Below are positions 26,010-36,430 of a stretch of 64,000 nt of DNA, in pieces; position 1 is the first letter of the stretch, and each line of letters starts with the position of its first letter. Location of the stretch: positions 18,048 through 82,047 of the forward strand of contig JARLHE010000009.1 of the NCBI GenBank assembly GCA_031292385.1. Direction: 5' to 3'. Below the pieces are notes generated by a model, which saw only the letters and a list, made by a program, of their open reading frames with translations, had not been told where the DNA came from and ran no database searches. Origin of the DNA: Oligoflexia bacterium. GTDB taxonomy: Bacteria > Bdellovibrionota > UBA1018. The translations under genes were made by a program, and so were the position numbers.

Positions 26010-27284
26010 ATGCTAAAATTCTCACCCAAAGTCCTCAGCCTCTCAATGACCTACTCACTGCTCCTCATGAGCCATGAAGTGCTCGCTGACCTATGTAAAC
26101 CGGGAGATCTCTTTTGCAATGCAAAGCCTGCCTCGTCAGGCCAGTCCAGCTGCCAACGGGGCAGCCCGAATCCGCCCGTAGCGCCGATCACGCCCAACCG
26201 AAGCGTTTATTGCGACCCGCTCAACAATAGCGGAGCAGCGGCAAACACGTCGTCCGCAAACGGCTTAATCGCATCGTTGTCATACATCCCTGACGGTCAC
26301 GTCGGAGAGTACTACGGCGTGGAAGACTTCATTCGCAAAAGCACGCCGATCGATGCCGATCTTTATTTCAGCCAGCTCAACGTCCCCACCGAGATCTTCA
26401 GCCAGGGCTTCCGCGACGGATCCGGAAAACCGCTCAGCGACCCACACGGAAACCCGTTGATTGAATTCTTTTCACTGCAATTTCAAACCGTGATCCAGCT
26501 CTCCCCCAACGACGAGCCGGGCACGTATCAGTTCGCGGTCATTTCGGACGACGGAAGCATCATGAGATTGAAACCGAACTCTGATGATCGGCACGATGAC
26601 AATGATCGCGATCATGACCGCGACCGTGACCGAGACTTCGATAGAGACCACGACCGTGACCATTTCTCTTCCGATGACGGATATGTCGAATTCATAGACA
26701 ATGACGGCGATCACCCAAGCCGGATGGCCTGCGCCTCCGAAGGCATCCCATTCGACGTCACGACACGTTTGCCGATGAAACTCGACTACTTCCAAGGCCC
26801 CCGCTACAACATCGCTCTCACCTTGCTCTGGAGAAAGATCGATTCGAACAAGTGCGGCTCATTGAAAGATTCCGCTTGCGGAGCCGAAGGGAACGACACC
26901 TTCTTTAAATCAACGAATACCTCGAGCACCCCTACGAGCGTTTACGCAAGCATGTTGAAACGTGGATGGAAACCACTCGTGTCTGGAAATTTCCTGCTTC
27001 CGAGTGGCGTGGCGCCAAATCCATGCGGATCGCCATCGCCTACGCCGACTGTGACGGCGACTCCTACGCCGACTGTGACGGCGACTCCTACGCCGACTGT
27101 GACGGCGACTCCTACGCCGACTCCGACCGTGACGGCGACTCCTACGCCGACTCCGACCGTGACGGCAACTCCTACGCCGACTCCGACCGTAACGGCAACT
27201 CCTACGCCGACTCCGACCGTAACGGCAACTCCTACGCCGACTCCGACCAGCTGTACCGGACTCTTCTGTTCGTCTAACTCGTAA
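26010..27284 (+). CDS. Secreted PA14-like protein with Asp/Arg/His and Pro/Thr repeats
   Basis: 424 residues from the ATG at 26010. An ATG at 25995 is in frame, but the GGAGG between the two ATGs is an ideal ribosome-binding site for the second. A signal peptide ([16 protein letters not shown]) is followed by a cysteine-containing N-terminus. A domain at about 95-270 contains [11 protein letters not shown] and [15 protein letters not shown], reminiscent of PA14-type sugar-binding domains. An insert of alternating Asp/Arg/His (about residues 192-215) could bind metal. The C-terminal 75 residues are [12 protein letters not shown] repeats ending [12 protein letters not shown], probably an extended surface stalk. 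A strong promoter precedes it and a hairpin follows. It is likely a surface or secreted carbohydrate-binding protein. Confidence 0.72.
   Translation: MLKFSPKVLSLSMTYSLLLMSHEVLADLCKPGDLFCNAKPASSGQSSCQRGSPNPPVAPITPNRSVYCDPLNNSGAAANTSSANGLIASLSYIPDGHVGEYYGVEDFIRKSTPIDADLYFSQLNVPTEIFSQGFRDGSGKPLSDPHGNPLIEFFSLQFQTVIQLSPNDEPGTYQFAVISDDGSIMRLKPNSDDRHDDNDRDHDRDRDRDFDRDHDRDHFSSDDGYVEFIDNDGDHPSRMACASEGIPFDVTTRLPMKLDYFQGPRYNIALTLLWRKIDSNKCGSLKDSACGAEGNDTFFKSTNTSSTPTSVYASMLKRGWKPLVSGNFLLPSGVAPNPCGSPSPTPTVTATPTPTVTATPTPTVTATPTPTPTVTATPTPTPTVTATPTPTPTVTATPTPTPTVTATPTPTPTSCTGLFCSSNS
27039..27250 (+). repeat. Tandem repeat encoding Pro/Thr stalk
   Basis: Three 24-bp units beginning CCTACGCCGACTGTGACG are followed by four 30-bp units beginning CCTACGCCGACTCCGACCGT, then a partial unit. 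Unit lengths are multiples of three, so copy-number changes keep the frame of the surrounding gene. Later units carry an A in place of G (GTAACGGC, GACGGCAAC), showing local divergence. Confidence 0.92.
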
Positions 27285-27288
27285 AAGA

Positions 27289-27332
27289 ATCGAGGCGGGA
27301 GGGGCGGCATTCGCCGCGCCTCCTTCCTCGAT
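27289..27332 (+). terminator. Hairpin after the repeat protein gene
   Basis: ATCGAGG (27289-27295) pairs with CCTCGAT (27326-27332), enclosing a second GC-rich stem (GAGGGGCGGC with GCCGCGCCTC). It begins 5 bases after the stop. No T-run follows. Confidence 0.5.
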
Positions 27333-27470
27333 CACGAGAAGGAAGGGCGAACGTCTTGACCGGACAAAATCCCAAAATGGTGCGGAAGATCCCCGAGGTT
27401 TTTGGGATCACCTGGTCTTCACTCGAGTCGTGGCCTGGGGCCGGGATTTCAACGGGCTGCCGATCGAGCG

Positions 27471-27872
27471 CTATTTCCGCTCGTTTTCAGACGCGCTCGC
27501 GGATGACAGGACGGCCATCTCATTCCGGCAATGAACGCAAACCTCGCGGAACGGCCATTTTTCTTTATTCAGGGAAATCTTGATCATCTGGCCGCAATTG
27601 GGGCATTTCAACTCGCAAGGCAGAATGACTCTTTCCCAGCTGTACATCCACGAAAAGACAAACGGAGCGGCGATCAAAAAACCAGGGACCAGAACGAAAT
27701 GAATGAGCGGAAGGAAAACGCATACCACCGCAAGACCGATGCACAGCCCCGCGCCCTTCCAAGCACGTTTCAATCGCTCGGGCTTCGACAGAGTTTTAAC
27801 CGGGACTGATCCGCTCCCGCGCTTGTCACCGGCCCCCTGGAGATCCACTGGAATCAGTTCGCTATCGGACAT
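27471..27872 (-). CDS. Membrane protein with C-terminal zinc ribbon
   Basis: A 133-residue protein, not recognised. After a polar N-terminus there are two membrane helices or one hairpin (LCIGLAVVCVFLPLIHFVLV and PGFLIAAPFVFSWMY, residues 42-77). A short domain follows with LKCPNCGQMIKIS and VCVHCRNEM, that is CxxC plus CxxC, which should fold as a cytoplasmic zinc ribbon. The product would sit in the inner membrane with the zinc domain probably in the cytoplasm. It lies 48 bases downstream of gluQ on the same strand and may be co-transcribed. Confidence 0.72.
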   Translation of the reverse strand: MSDSELIPVDLQGAGDKRGSGSVPVKTLSKPERLKRAWKGAGLCIGLAVVCVFLPLIHFVLVPGFLIAAPFVFSWMYSWERVILPCELKCPNCGQMIKISLNKEKWPFREVCVHCRNEMAVLSSASASENERK

Positions 27873-27920
27873 CCAAATTTCTCCTGTCCAGCCATTCGGC
27901 CGTTTGGCGTCACTTTAAGC

Positions 27921-28823
27921 CTAAAAGCCAAGCTCCCGCAAGGAGATCTCCGCGCGGGGCTCGCCGTAATCCTCACCGCACCGAGAAAGAAGCGTCGAAT
28001 CGAAACTGCGTTCGAATCGTTCGATGATTTTCCCAGGTGTGAGACCCGATGAGAGCAGTTCGCTCAAGGTGACTCCGGGCGTACGCTTTTCCAAACGATG
28101 GCCGTCATTTTGAGTCACAAGCGAAGTGTAAAAAAGCGCAGGTAGCGCGACATTTTTTCCGGCCGATAGCCCATTCAGCCACGATTGAATCGCCCTTTGC
28201 GGAGCCGCCACCGAGACGAGGTCGGATGCCCGCACCAAAAGGCGGTACCCGCCGTCGTAATCATCGATTGCGCAAGCCCAAGAATAAGATGGAATGAACG
28301 GCTTGCCGTCGGCAAAGGTGCGCGCCACCAAAAAGTCGGAGACTCCGCTTTCATCGTCCATGCGGAAGCGCCACCCCGCCGAGATCCGTAAATCCGAAAT
28401 GGGGGTTGCCACGCGAGGGCGGCAATGTCCGTTATAGGTGGGAGCTCGACCGTGCGGCGCCGACGCGGACTCAATCTCGGCCAGCGCCAGCTGAACTTCT
28501 TTCCGCGAGCAAAAACAGGGATAAACTTTGCCGATCGCCGCGGCTTTCGCGAAAAGACCCCAATGCCTGGAGTGAAAATCACTTTGAATGAGAATCTGAT
28601 CGGGCACCAGGCTCAGAAGAGCGAGATCCCGAAGCTGCGCATCCATCGCGCCGGGAATCACTCGCGGACGGTCGATATCTTCGAAGCGCACTACCCATGG
28701 CTCGGAAAAATGGCGCGCAAAGCGCCAGGATATCCAGCCCGTGCGCAAATTCCCCAGATGGAAATTCCCGGTCGGAGACGGGGCGAAACGAACGCCTTCA
28801 AGAGAGGTCATTTCAATCGGCAA
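27921..28823 (-). CDS. gluQ: Glutamyl-Q tRNA(Asp) synthetase
   Basis: A 300-residue protein matching the catalytic half of GluRS without an anticodon-binding domain. The HIGH-type motif is in RFAPSPTGNFHLGNLRTGW, and RFEDIDRPRV follows. The zinc site is YPCFCSRKE with the later YNGHCRPR. The KMSKS counterpart is GHRLEKR. GluQ attaches glutamate to queuosine at position 34 of tRNA-Asp, making glutamyl-queuosine. The length matches the family and excludes a full GluRS. The upstream small gene overlaps its start by 11 bases. Queuosine pathway genes were not seen nearby. Confidence 0.93.
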   Translation of the reverse strand: MPIEMTSLEGVRFAPSPTGNFHLGNLRTGWISWRFARHFSEPWVVRFEDIDRPRVIPGAMDAQLRDLALLSLVPDQILIQSDFHSRHWGLFAKAAAIGKVYPCFCSRKEVQLALAEIESASAPHGRAPTYNGHCRPRVATPISDLRISAGWRFRMDDESGVSDFLVARTFADGKPFIPSYSWACAIDDYDGGYRLLVRASDLVSVAAPQRAIQSWLNGLSAGKNVALPALFYTSLVTQNDGHRLEKRTPGVTLSELLSSGLTPGKIIERFERSFDSTLLSRCGEDYGEPRAEISLRELGF

Positions 28824-29016
28824 GCCTTAAGTGGGGCGTTGTCTTGGGTGACTCCGGATCGGGCTTCGCGCAAAAACGCTGAGCCTCGTCTTCCGCATAG
28901 AGGGTTTTCATAATCAACGACATCGTCGCTTCGTTTGGCCGAAGCTCTTCGAAAGCGATCTGAATCGCCTCTTCGCGGCTTGCGGCCTGGATGCGGTACT
29001 GTGTTGCGCCAGTCAT
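28813..29016 (-). CDS. Small hypothetical protein
   Basis: About 67 residues from the ATG at 29016, or 78 from the ATG at 29049. The core reads ATQYRIQAASREEAIQIAFE then ELRPNEATMSLIMKTLYAED, a plausible small alpha/beta domain ending in a Pro/Thr-rich tail with one Cys. The frame extends to 29115 but would then run through the terminator hairpin at 29083-29108, so one of the inner starts is preferred. It overlaps the gluQ start by 11 bases and is probably co-transcribed with it. The function is unknown and no ribosome-binding site is evident. Confidence 0.5.
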   Translation of the reverse strand: MTGATQYRIQAASREEAIQIAFEELRPNEATMSLIMKTLYAEDEAQRFCAKPDPESPKTTPHLRLAD

Positions 29017-29082
29017 GAAACGATAATATCGAAGCATGGCAGAGGTCATTGCAAAGCATGATCCATCGCATTTAATCGAACA

Positions 29083-29108
29083 ATTCCCGGGGTCATCACC
29101 CCGGGAAT
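29083..29108 (-). terminator. Terminator of the sedolisin gene
   Basis: ATTCCCGGGGT (29083-29093) and ACCCCGGGAAT (29098-29108) form a perfect 11-bp stem with a CATC loop, 74 bases after the sedolisin stop on the minus strand. Only a weak T-rich stretch follows. Confidence 0.7.
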
Positions 29109-29181
29109 CGTACAAATTTATGACAACAAAGTCACGCGCTCAACATGTGTCACGACTGACAGCGACACAGCCCGCACCGAT

Positions 29182-30951
29182 TTAATTGGAGCTGCATTCC
29201 GCCGAGGCCGTGGCCGTGGCGGCGGCTTTCACCGGCACCGACGGCTCGGACACAAGATCATTCAAAAGACTCGTGCCATTGAACGATCCCAGCCCCGTGG
29301 CGTTATCGTAACCCGCGACGGCCGGATAATAGAGATTGGTGCTTCCATCTTTGACGTCATGGAAGTCATTCCCGTAAGATCCGCCCTGCGCCAGGGCATA
29401 GAGCATCGGGTTCAAGTACCCGACCGTCGGCAAGCCACGTGAGATTCGCTGCTCATTCACCAGCGCGGTGAAACCGGCCCAAAGAGGGGCGGCGCAACTC
29501 GTCCCGCCCCAATCCGACCAGGATCCCTGCCAATAAATCGCGTAGCCCGTGCTTTCATCCGAGTGCAACGATACGTCCGGCGTGTTTCGCATCGTCGTGG
29601 AACCGTGAGCGGCCGCGGTGATCGAAGCCTTCTGCCAGCTTGGAATAGGCCATGTCGTGCTGACCCCGCCTCCCCCGGCTCCGCTGGAAGCGCTTCCGGA
29701 ATTCCACGTCGTCTCGCTTTGCCAAGCCTGCGAGCCATTTGTGCTCAGCTTCGTCCCGCCCACGGCAACGGCGTATGGCTGCGAACCCGGATCATCGATA
29801 CCCAACGACGATCCGTCATCGTACGCGCCCGCATCGCCCGCGGCGGCAAAGAGCGTCTGGCCTTGCGCGGCCATTTGCATGAAGATCGTGTTTTCGCTTT
29901 GCATGAACGCGCTCGTGTTCCCGCCCTCGCTCGAACCCCAGGAAGTGCTGATCGACGTCGCGAGATTATCGTTCGCGATCCTGGCGTAAGTATCCAAAAT
30001 ACCCTGATCGCCGTTAGGTCCTTCATAAACGAGAATTTTAGTCGCATTCGGAGCAAGAGCCGCGATCAATTCGATATCGAGAGTGACCTCGGCCGAAGCG
30101 CCGCTGGCGGCGCCAGTCGACCCGTCCACGAACACATTTTGCAGCGGAATGTTCGGGATCCCGAACGCCTTTTCGTAAGCTTGGACATCGGATGCGTCGT
30201 AGCCGTCGAGCTCGAACACGGCCAGGGTCTGGCCGGCACCGCCGCCGCTTTGCGGAACATTGTAGGCCCCACGAAGATCGGCGGGCGCGAATCCGCCGCC
30301 GAAACCGCTGCCGGTTCCGGCATGAGCGGTCGCCGCCTTTGCGTTGCTCCGACGAACCAGATGAGGCCTGCGGACCGACAGATTCTGAAGCCCATGCACC
30401 CCTTGAATCGGAAGCCCGGGAGGAATCCGCACCTCTTGCGACGGCGCGTAGAAAGATTCTCCGCCAGCCCTTTGATAATTATGAATCTCGGTGCCGAAAG
30501 CGGCGTTAGCCACCGACGGAGCGGCCTCCGCGTGAATCAGGAACCCGCCTTCATCGACCGAGACTTTCTGAAGCCCTTGGGCCTGAAGAAAGGATTTCAC
30601 CTGCTCGACCTGATCGGCGGACGGCGCATAGCGCGCCCGAAACTCCTGGGGCGTCAGATACTGCCGGTAGGTCGACGAGCCGGGCGTGTAGATGGCGCTG
30701 ACGTCTTGAGCCAGCTGCGCTTCGTCCTTCGGATTGAGCGCGATCGTCAGATTCAGCGCCTTCGTGTCATCGAGTTTTCCCCGATCGGTCGCGCGCGCGA
30801 CGGCGGCCGGAACATGGCTCGCCAAACGACGCTCGCAAAGCTTGGTTCCCGCGATTCCCGCGGCTCCCGCGGCGGAAGAAGAAGTCACCGCTCCCCCGCA
30901 AGATACGATTGTAAGCCCGTAAACAGACAGCAATATGAGTTTTGATTTCAT
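29182..30951 (-). CDS. Sedolisin (S53) family serine-carboxyl protease, lipoprotein
   Basis: A 589-residue protein. The signal sequence (KSKLILLSVYGLTIVSC) ends in a lipobox at Cys18. Residues 45-190 are the S53 prodomain (YRQYLTPQEFRARYAPS is its signature). The catalytic domain has SAEVTLDIELIAALAP, giving the Glu and Asp four residues apart, and the oxyanion Asp in FAAAGDAGAYDDG. The nucleophile is in WGGTSCAAPLWAGF, where the usual SGTS is GGTS. The calcium-site segment FHDVKDGSTN and GYDNATGLGS close the domain. Such enzymes are acid-active endopeptidases processed outside the cell. Here the enzyme is probably tethered to the outer membrane. The C-terminal 30 residues are an Ala/Thr tail. 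It is a single gene with its own terminator. Confidence 0.93.
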   Translation of the reverse strand: MKSKLILLSVYGLTIVSCGGAVTSSSAAGAAGIAGTKLCERRLASHVPAAVARATDRGKLDDTKALNLTIALNPKDEAQLAQDVSAIYTPGSSTYRQYLTPQEFRARYAPSADQVEQVKSFLQAQGLQKVSVDEGGFLIHAEAAPSVANAAFGTEIHNYQRAGGESFYAPSQEVRIPPGLPIQGVHGLQNLSVRRPHLVRRSNAKAATAHAGTGSGFGGGFAPADLRGAYNVPQSGGGAGQTLAVFELDGYDASDVQAYEKAFGIPNIPLQNVFVDGSTGAASGASAEVTLDIELIAALAPNATKILVYEGPNGDQGILDTYARIANDNLATSISTSWGSSEGGNTSAFMQSENTIFMQMAAQGQTLFAAAGDAGAYDDGSSLGIDDPGSQPYAVAVGGTKLSTNGSQAWQSETTWNSGSASSGAGGGGVSTTWPIPSWQKASITAAAHGSTTMRNTPDVSLHSDESTGYAIYWQGSWSDWGGTSCAAPLWAGFTALVNEQRISRGLPTVGYLNPMLYALAQGGSYGNDFHDVKDGSTNLYYPAVAGYDNATGLGSFNGTSLLNDLVSEPSVPVKAAATATASAECSSN

Positions 30952-31065
30952 GGATTGCGAATCTAGCGATGACTCGTGCGAAATGCATAATCGTATTGCA
31001 CTGTTTTTGTGTAAAATTAATGAAAGCGGACGACTGAGCGGAAAAAATGCTTAAAAAAGGGCTCC

Positions 31066-31094
31066 TTGCGTCGCCCGCCGTCTGGCGCTATAAA
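31066..31094 (+). promoter_or_regulatory. Candidate promoter of the aro operon
   Basis: TTGCGT (31066-31071), 17 bases, then TATAAA (31089-31094). The predicted start of transcription is within a few bases of the aroA ATG at 31105, so the message would have almost no leader; accordingly, no ribosome-binding site precedes aroA. Confidence 0.45.
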
Positions 31095-31104
31095 TAACCT
31101 CACT

Positions 31105-32412
31105 ATGACAACGCAGTCAGTCGCCAGAGCCCGCGCGCTTCGCGGCAAGCCTCGGCTACCGGGCGACAAATCGATTTCGCACCGTTCACTCATCCTCGGC
31201 GCGCTCGCGCACGGCACTACCGAGATCATTGACGCATTGGACGCCGGCGACACGCGCTCGACCGAGCGATGCCTGCTCGCACTTGGCGTCAAAATCCGAA
31301 AATCCGGAAACAAAATCCTGGTCGAGGGGATCGGTTCCGGGCGTTTCGCCCCGCCCGCGGACATTCTGGACTGCGGGAATTCCGGAACCACGCTTCGCTT
31401 GCTGATGGGCGCGCTGGCCGGGCGCTCGGTTCATGCGAGGCTCACGGGCGATGCCTCGCTGGTCAAACGCCCCATGAGGCGCATCGCCGAGCCGCTGCGC
31501 ATGATGGGAGCCGATATCGAGCTCACCCGACAGGATTTCGCCCCCATAACGATTCGACCCGCGGCCGGGAGACTCCAGGCCATTGACTATGAGCTGAAAA
31601 TCGCCAGCGCCCAACTCAAAAGCGCCCTTCTTCTTGCCGCATTATCCGCGGACGGAACGACATCGCTCCGCGGAGAGATTCTGAGCCGCGACCATACGGA
31701 ACGCCTGCTTCCCCACTTCGGGGTGCCGCTGCAGGTCTCGCCCACGCAAATCAGATTGCTCGGCGGACAAAAACTGGAAGCGACGCGAGTGCGCGTCCCG
31801 GGCGACCCGTCGGCGGCGGCTTTCTGGATGGCCGGGGCGTGCATGATCCCGGACGCCTTCGTTGAAATCGAAAACGTTTCGTTGAACCCGACCCGGGTCG
31901 GCTTTCTCACCGCCCTGAAGCGCATGGGCGCTATGATTTCAACCGAGCTTACCGAAGAAGCTCCGGAACCGATCGGAAAAGTAACCGTCGAAAGCGGCGA
32001 ATTGCGCGGCATTCACGTCGCAAAATCGGATATCCCGGGCCTGATCGACGAGCTTCCCCTGCTCGCGGTAGTCGCGACCCAAGCCCAGGGCGTCACGCAC
32101 GTGGAAGGCGCGGAAGAGCTCCGAGTCAAAGAAAGCGATCGCCTCGAGGCGATCGCGACCTGCCTGCGCGCGATGGGCGCTGAAATCGAAGTGAAAAAGG
32201 ACGGCTTCCGGATTTTCGGTCCCCAAACACTCAAAGCGGCTCGCGTCGAAAGCTTCCAAGACCATCGCATCGCGATGGCCTTGAGTATCGCGGGCCTCGT
32301 GGCCGATGACAGCGAGGGACCGACGATCATCGAAAATTCGGAATGCGTCTCGATCTCTTACCCGGATTTTTACCCGACCCTGCAAACGCTCACGCAAGGC
32401 GGCAGTTCATGA
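31105..32412 (+). CDS. aroA: 3-phosphoshikimate 1-carboxyvinyltransferase (EPSP synthase)
   Basis: A 435-residue protein from the ATG at 31105 (MTTQSVARARALRGKPRLPG). EPSP synthase motifs are present: LPGDKSISHRSLILGALA, LDCGNSGTTLRLLMGALAG, and the active-site region ELRVKESDRLEAIATCL with DHRIAMALSI. It joins shikimate-3-phosphate and PEP in step six of the chorismate pathway. A longer frame from 31066 adds 13 residues that cover the promoter and is rejected. This is the first gene of a six-gene aro operon; its stop overlaps the aroE-aroK start (ATGA). The 96-GNSGT loop region is intact, so the enzyme should be active. Confidence 0.96.
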   Translation: MTTQSVARARALRGKPRLPGDKSISHRSLILGALAHGTTEIIDALDAGDTRSTERCLLALGVKIRKSGNKILVEGIGSGRFAPPADILDCGNSGTTLRLLMGALAGRSVHARLTGDASLVKRPMRRIAEPLRMMGADIELTRQDFAPITIRPAAGRLQAIDYELKIASAQLKSALLLAALSADGTTSLRGEILSRDHTERLLPHFGVPLQVSPTQIRLLGGQKLEATRVRVPGDPSAAAFWMAGACMIPDAFVEIENVSLNPTRVGFLTALKRMGAMISTELTEEAPEPIGKVTVESGELRGIHVAKSDIPGLIDELPLLAVVATQAQGVTHVEGAEELRVKESDRLEAIATCLRAMGAEIEVKKDGFRIFGPQTLKAARVESFQDHRIAMALSIAGLVADDSEGPTIIENSECVSISYPDFYPTLQTLTQGGSS

Positions 32413-33811
32413 AAGGCGCAATACGTGCCGCGGTCATCGGCAACCCGATCTCTCATTCGCTTTCCCCGAAAATATTTTCATTTATCGCGGATTATCTCAG
32501 TCAACCCATCCAGTATCACCCTCAAGAAGTGACATCCGAGCGGCTGCCCGACTTTCTCCGACAGCTCAAAGAGGCCCCTGAATGGATCGGGATCAACATT
32601 ACGATCCCCCACAAAGAAGCGGTCCTGAGCCTTGCGGACTCCCTCGATAAAACCGTGATCGCGACCGGAGCCGCCAACGTCGTTCACGTGAGCGAGCACC
32701 TCCTGCACGCCCACAATACCGATGTCACCGGGGTGATCGAGACGCTCGAGAACGAAAACTGCGAGATCCCGGGACAGACGGCCTGGATCATCGGCGCGGG
32801 CGGCGCCGCGCGCGCGGTCGCCTTCGCGCTCGGGCAACTGAAAGCGAAACGCGTCTACCTTTCCAATTCCGGCTCGTCGGTCTCGATAGAACGGGCGCAG
32901 AAGCTCGCCAACGACTTCACGCACGCCTTTCCGGAAACCGAATGGATCGTAGACGAGGGAAAGGGCCCCCTTCGCGACAAGATCAAGCTCATCGTCCACT
33001 GCACGCCGGTCGGTATGAACCGGGCGAAGCTACGAGCCGGACAAGAGGGCTTTTTTTCGAACCTCGCCCGACTCCCCTTCGCTGACGGCGCGCTTGCTTT
33101 TGATTTAATCTATCGGCCTGAGAATACCCCGTTTCTTAAAGAAGCCCGCGCGCTCGGGCTGGGGACGGTGGGAGGCCTCGATATGCTGATCTCTCAAGCG
33201 ATCGCGAGCTGGGAGATTTGGTTCGGCGCCATTCCGGAAAAGCAGCCGCTTAAGAAGGCACTGAAAGCGGAATTACGGTCCCACCTCAAACAAGTACGTC
33301 CGATCTTCCTCACCGGCTTTATGGGAAGCGGAAAATCGAAAGTGGGCCAAGCCTTGGCCCAAAAGCTCGGATGGGACTTTCTCGATACGGATCGGGAGAT
33401 CGAAAAAAACGAACGCCTCAGCGTCGCGGAAATTTTCGCGCGAGATGGGGAACGCGGCTTTCGCAAATACGAGAGCCACGCGGTCTCGCAAGCGTCGCAA
33501 ACCGAAAAGACGGTGATCGCCCTGGGAGGCGGAGCGCTCCTGGATTCCGATAACCTCAAGCACATTCTCGAAAGCGACGCTCTGCTGATCCACCTGGACG
33601 CGAGCCCCGAGAAATTACGCGACCGCATCCGAAATTCACCGGACCCTCGCCCTTTATTGACTGATGACCCAAGCCTGGAGCGGATGATGACCCTTCTCAG
33701 ACAAAGATCTCCCGGCTATGCTCGAGCCAAGTTCCGGCTGGAGACCGATGAAATGACCCTCAACCAGATTGTCGATAAAATCTGCCACATCCTCACCGAA
33801 GGGTCTTCCCA

Positions 33812-33815
<4 letters not shown>
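32409..33815 (+). CDS. aroE-aroK: Fused shikimate dehydrogenase / shikimate kinase
   Basis: A 468-residue bifunctional protein. Residues 1-275 are AroE: GNPISHSLSP, GINITIPHKE, the HNTD segment and the NADP-binding GAGGAARAVAFALG, ending with GGLDMLISQAIASWE. Residues 297-468 are AroK: P-loop GFMGSGKSKVG (303-313), DTDREIE, and ALGGGALL with RDRIRNSPDPRPLL. A linker of about 20 Lys/Leu-rich residues connects them. The protein reduces dehydroshikimate and then phosphorylates shikimate, steps four and five. The order AroE-AroK in one chain is not the fungal AROM order. The start ATG at 32409 overlaps the aroA stop; the longer frame from 32343 lies inside aroA. Confidence 0.95.
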
Positions 33816-34908
<1,093 letters not shown>

Positions 34909-34912
<4 letters not shown>

Positions 34913-35361
34913 ATCTTTTGATTCTACATGGCCCGAATTTAAATCTCCTCGGTGAGCGGGAGCCCGAAATTTACGGTTCGATGACGCTCGCGGAATTGAA
35001 CGCGAAGATCGGGGCATTCGCGCGCGAGCTCCGATGCAAAACCCGGATCCGGCAATCGAACTCCGAGGGCGAGCTGATCGATATCCTGCATGCGAACCGA
35101 AAGTGGGCGCAGGCCGTGGTTTTTAATCCGGGGGCTTACACGCATTATTCCTATGCGCTTCGCGACGCCGTCGGCGCCATCGCGAGCTTGGGCGTCCCCA
35201 CCATTGAAGTGCACCTTTCGGATATCAAAAAGCGCGAGAAATTCCGCCGGACCTCGGTCATCGCCCCTGCGTGCCTGAAGCAGATTTCGGGCTATGGCTG
35301 GGAATCCTACACCCGCGCCATCCAGCTGCTTGCGGCAACAGGAAAAACCCATGGCCGGTAA
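34909..35361 (+). CDS. aroQ: 3-dehydroquinate dehydratase, type II
   Basis: A 150-residue protein of the dodecameric type II class. [20 protein letters not shown] carries the catalytic Tyr and Arg. [29 protein letters not shown] and [18 protein letters not shown] complete the signature, with the catalytic His in EVHLSDI. It dehydrates 3-dehydroquinate to 3-dehydroshikimate, step three. It overlaps aroB by four bases and aroC by eleven. Confidence 0.96.
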
Positions 35362-36430
35362 TTCCTTCGGGCAGGTTTTCAAAGTCACGACCTTCGGCGA
35401 ATCCCACGGCGAGATGATCGGCGCCGTGATCGATGGCTGCCCGGCAGGCCTTGCGATCGATGCCGAATTCATTCAAAACGAGATGAATCGCCGCCGTCCC
35501 GGCCAATCCAAAATCGCGAGCGCACGCAAGGAAAAGGACGAAGTCAAAATCGCTTCCGGGGTTTTCGAAGGAAAAACCACCGGCGCGCCGATCTCGCTTT
35601 GGATCGCCAACGAGGATGCCCGCCCCGCGGATTACGCTCATCTCGAAAAAGCCTATCGCCCCTCGCATGCCGATTTCACGGTCGATCAAAAATACGGCCA
35701 CCGCGACCACCGCGGCGGCGGCCGGTCCTCCGCGCGGGAAACCGCCGCGCGCGTCGCCGCCGGCGCCATCGCGAAACTGCTCATTCACCAACCCGGAATT
35801 TCCGTTCAAGCTTGGGTTTCTCAAATCGGCCCGCTCGCCCTCGACGCCCCAATCGGAAACCTGGACCTCGGTTTGATCGAACAAAACGCCGTGCGCTGCC
35901 CTGACCCGGCATTGGCCCCGGCCATGATCGCGCTGATCGAAGAAACCAAGAAAAAAGGCGATACCCTCGGGGGCGTGATTACCTGCGTGATTCGGGGCTG
36001 CCCTGTGGGCCTCGGCGAGCCGGTTTTCGATAAGCTTCATGCCGATCTCGGCAAGGCCATGCTGAGCATCAATGCGGTCAAGGGCTTCGAATACGGCTCC
36101 GGCTTCGCCGGAAGCGCGCAACTGGGCTCCGAGCAAAACGACCTCTTCGTGAAAGAGGCCGGCAAAACCCGCACGTTGACCAATCACTCGGGCGGAATTC
36201 AAGGCGGCATCAGCAACGGAATGGACATCGTGTTTTGCGTGGCTTTCAAGCCCGTGGCAACGCTGATGCGCCCGCAACCCACCATCGACCGAGAAGGGCA
36301 CGCCGTGGAGCTTGCCGGCAAGGGCCGTCATGACCCCTGCGTAGTGCCTCGCGCGGTCCCCATCGTCGAAGCGATGGCGGCGCTGACGCTGGCCGATCAT
36401 TGGCTCAGAAACCGGGTGAGCCGCCTATGA
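35351..36430 (+). CDS. aroC: Chorismate synthase
   Basis: A 359-residue protein from the ATG at 35351 ([20 protein letters not shown]), the conserved N-terminus of chorismate synthase. Other markers are [53 protein letters not shown] cut here to its [14 protein letters not shown] core, [16 protein letters not shown] and [17 protein letters not shown]. It makes chorismate from EPSP with reduced FMN. The frame from 35294 lies in aroQ and lacks homology. It overlaps aroQ by 11 bases and the DAHP synthase by four. Confidence 0.96.
   Translation: MAGNSFGQVFKVTTFGESHGEMIGAVIDGCPAGLAIDAEFIQNEMNRRRPGQSKIASARKEKDEVKIASGVFEGKTTGAPISLWIANEDARPADYAHLEKAYRPSHADFTVDQKYGHRDHRGGGRSSARETAARVAAGAIAKLLIHQPGISVQAWVSQIGPLALDAPIGNLDLGLIEQNAVRCPDPALAPAMIALIEETKKKGDTLGGVITCVIRGCPVGLGEPVFDKLHADLGKAMLSINAVKGFEYGSGFAGSAQLGSEQNDLFVKEAGKTRTLTNHSGGIQGGISNGMDIVFCVAFKPVATLMRPQPTIDREGHAVELAGKGRHDPCVVPRAVPIVEAMAALTLADHWLRNRVSRL

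Noticed and set aside
27039..27250. Regular repeats resembling a CRISPR array
   Set aside because: Units are contiguous with no spacers and lie inside a reading frame in multiples of three.
27340..27533. Protein-like plus-strand text containing FTRVVAWGRDFNGLPIERYF
   Set aside because: It reads well but has no start codon or ribosome-binding site, and half of it is antisense to the zinc-ribbon gene. It could be a relic; not enough to call.
29563..30945. 460-residue plus-strand frame
   Set aside because: Antisense to the sedolisin gene, which shows all catalytic motifs; the reversed product is Arg-rich and featureless.
35258..36400. 380-residue minus-strand frame
   Set aside because: Antisense to aroC, whose identity is certain.
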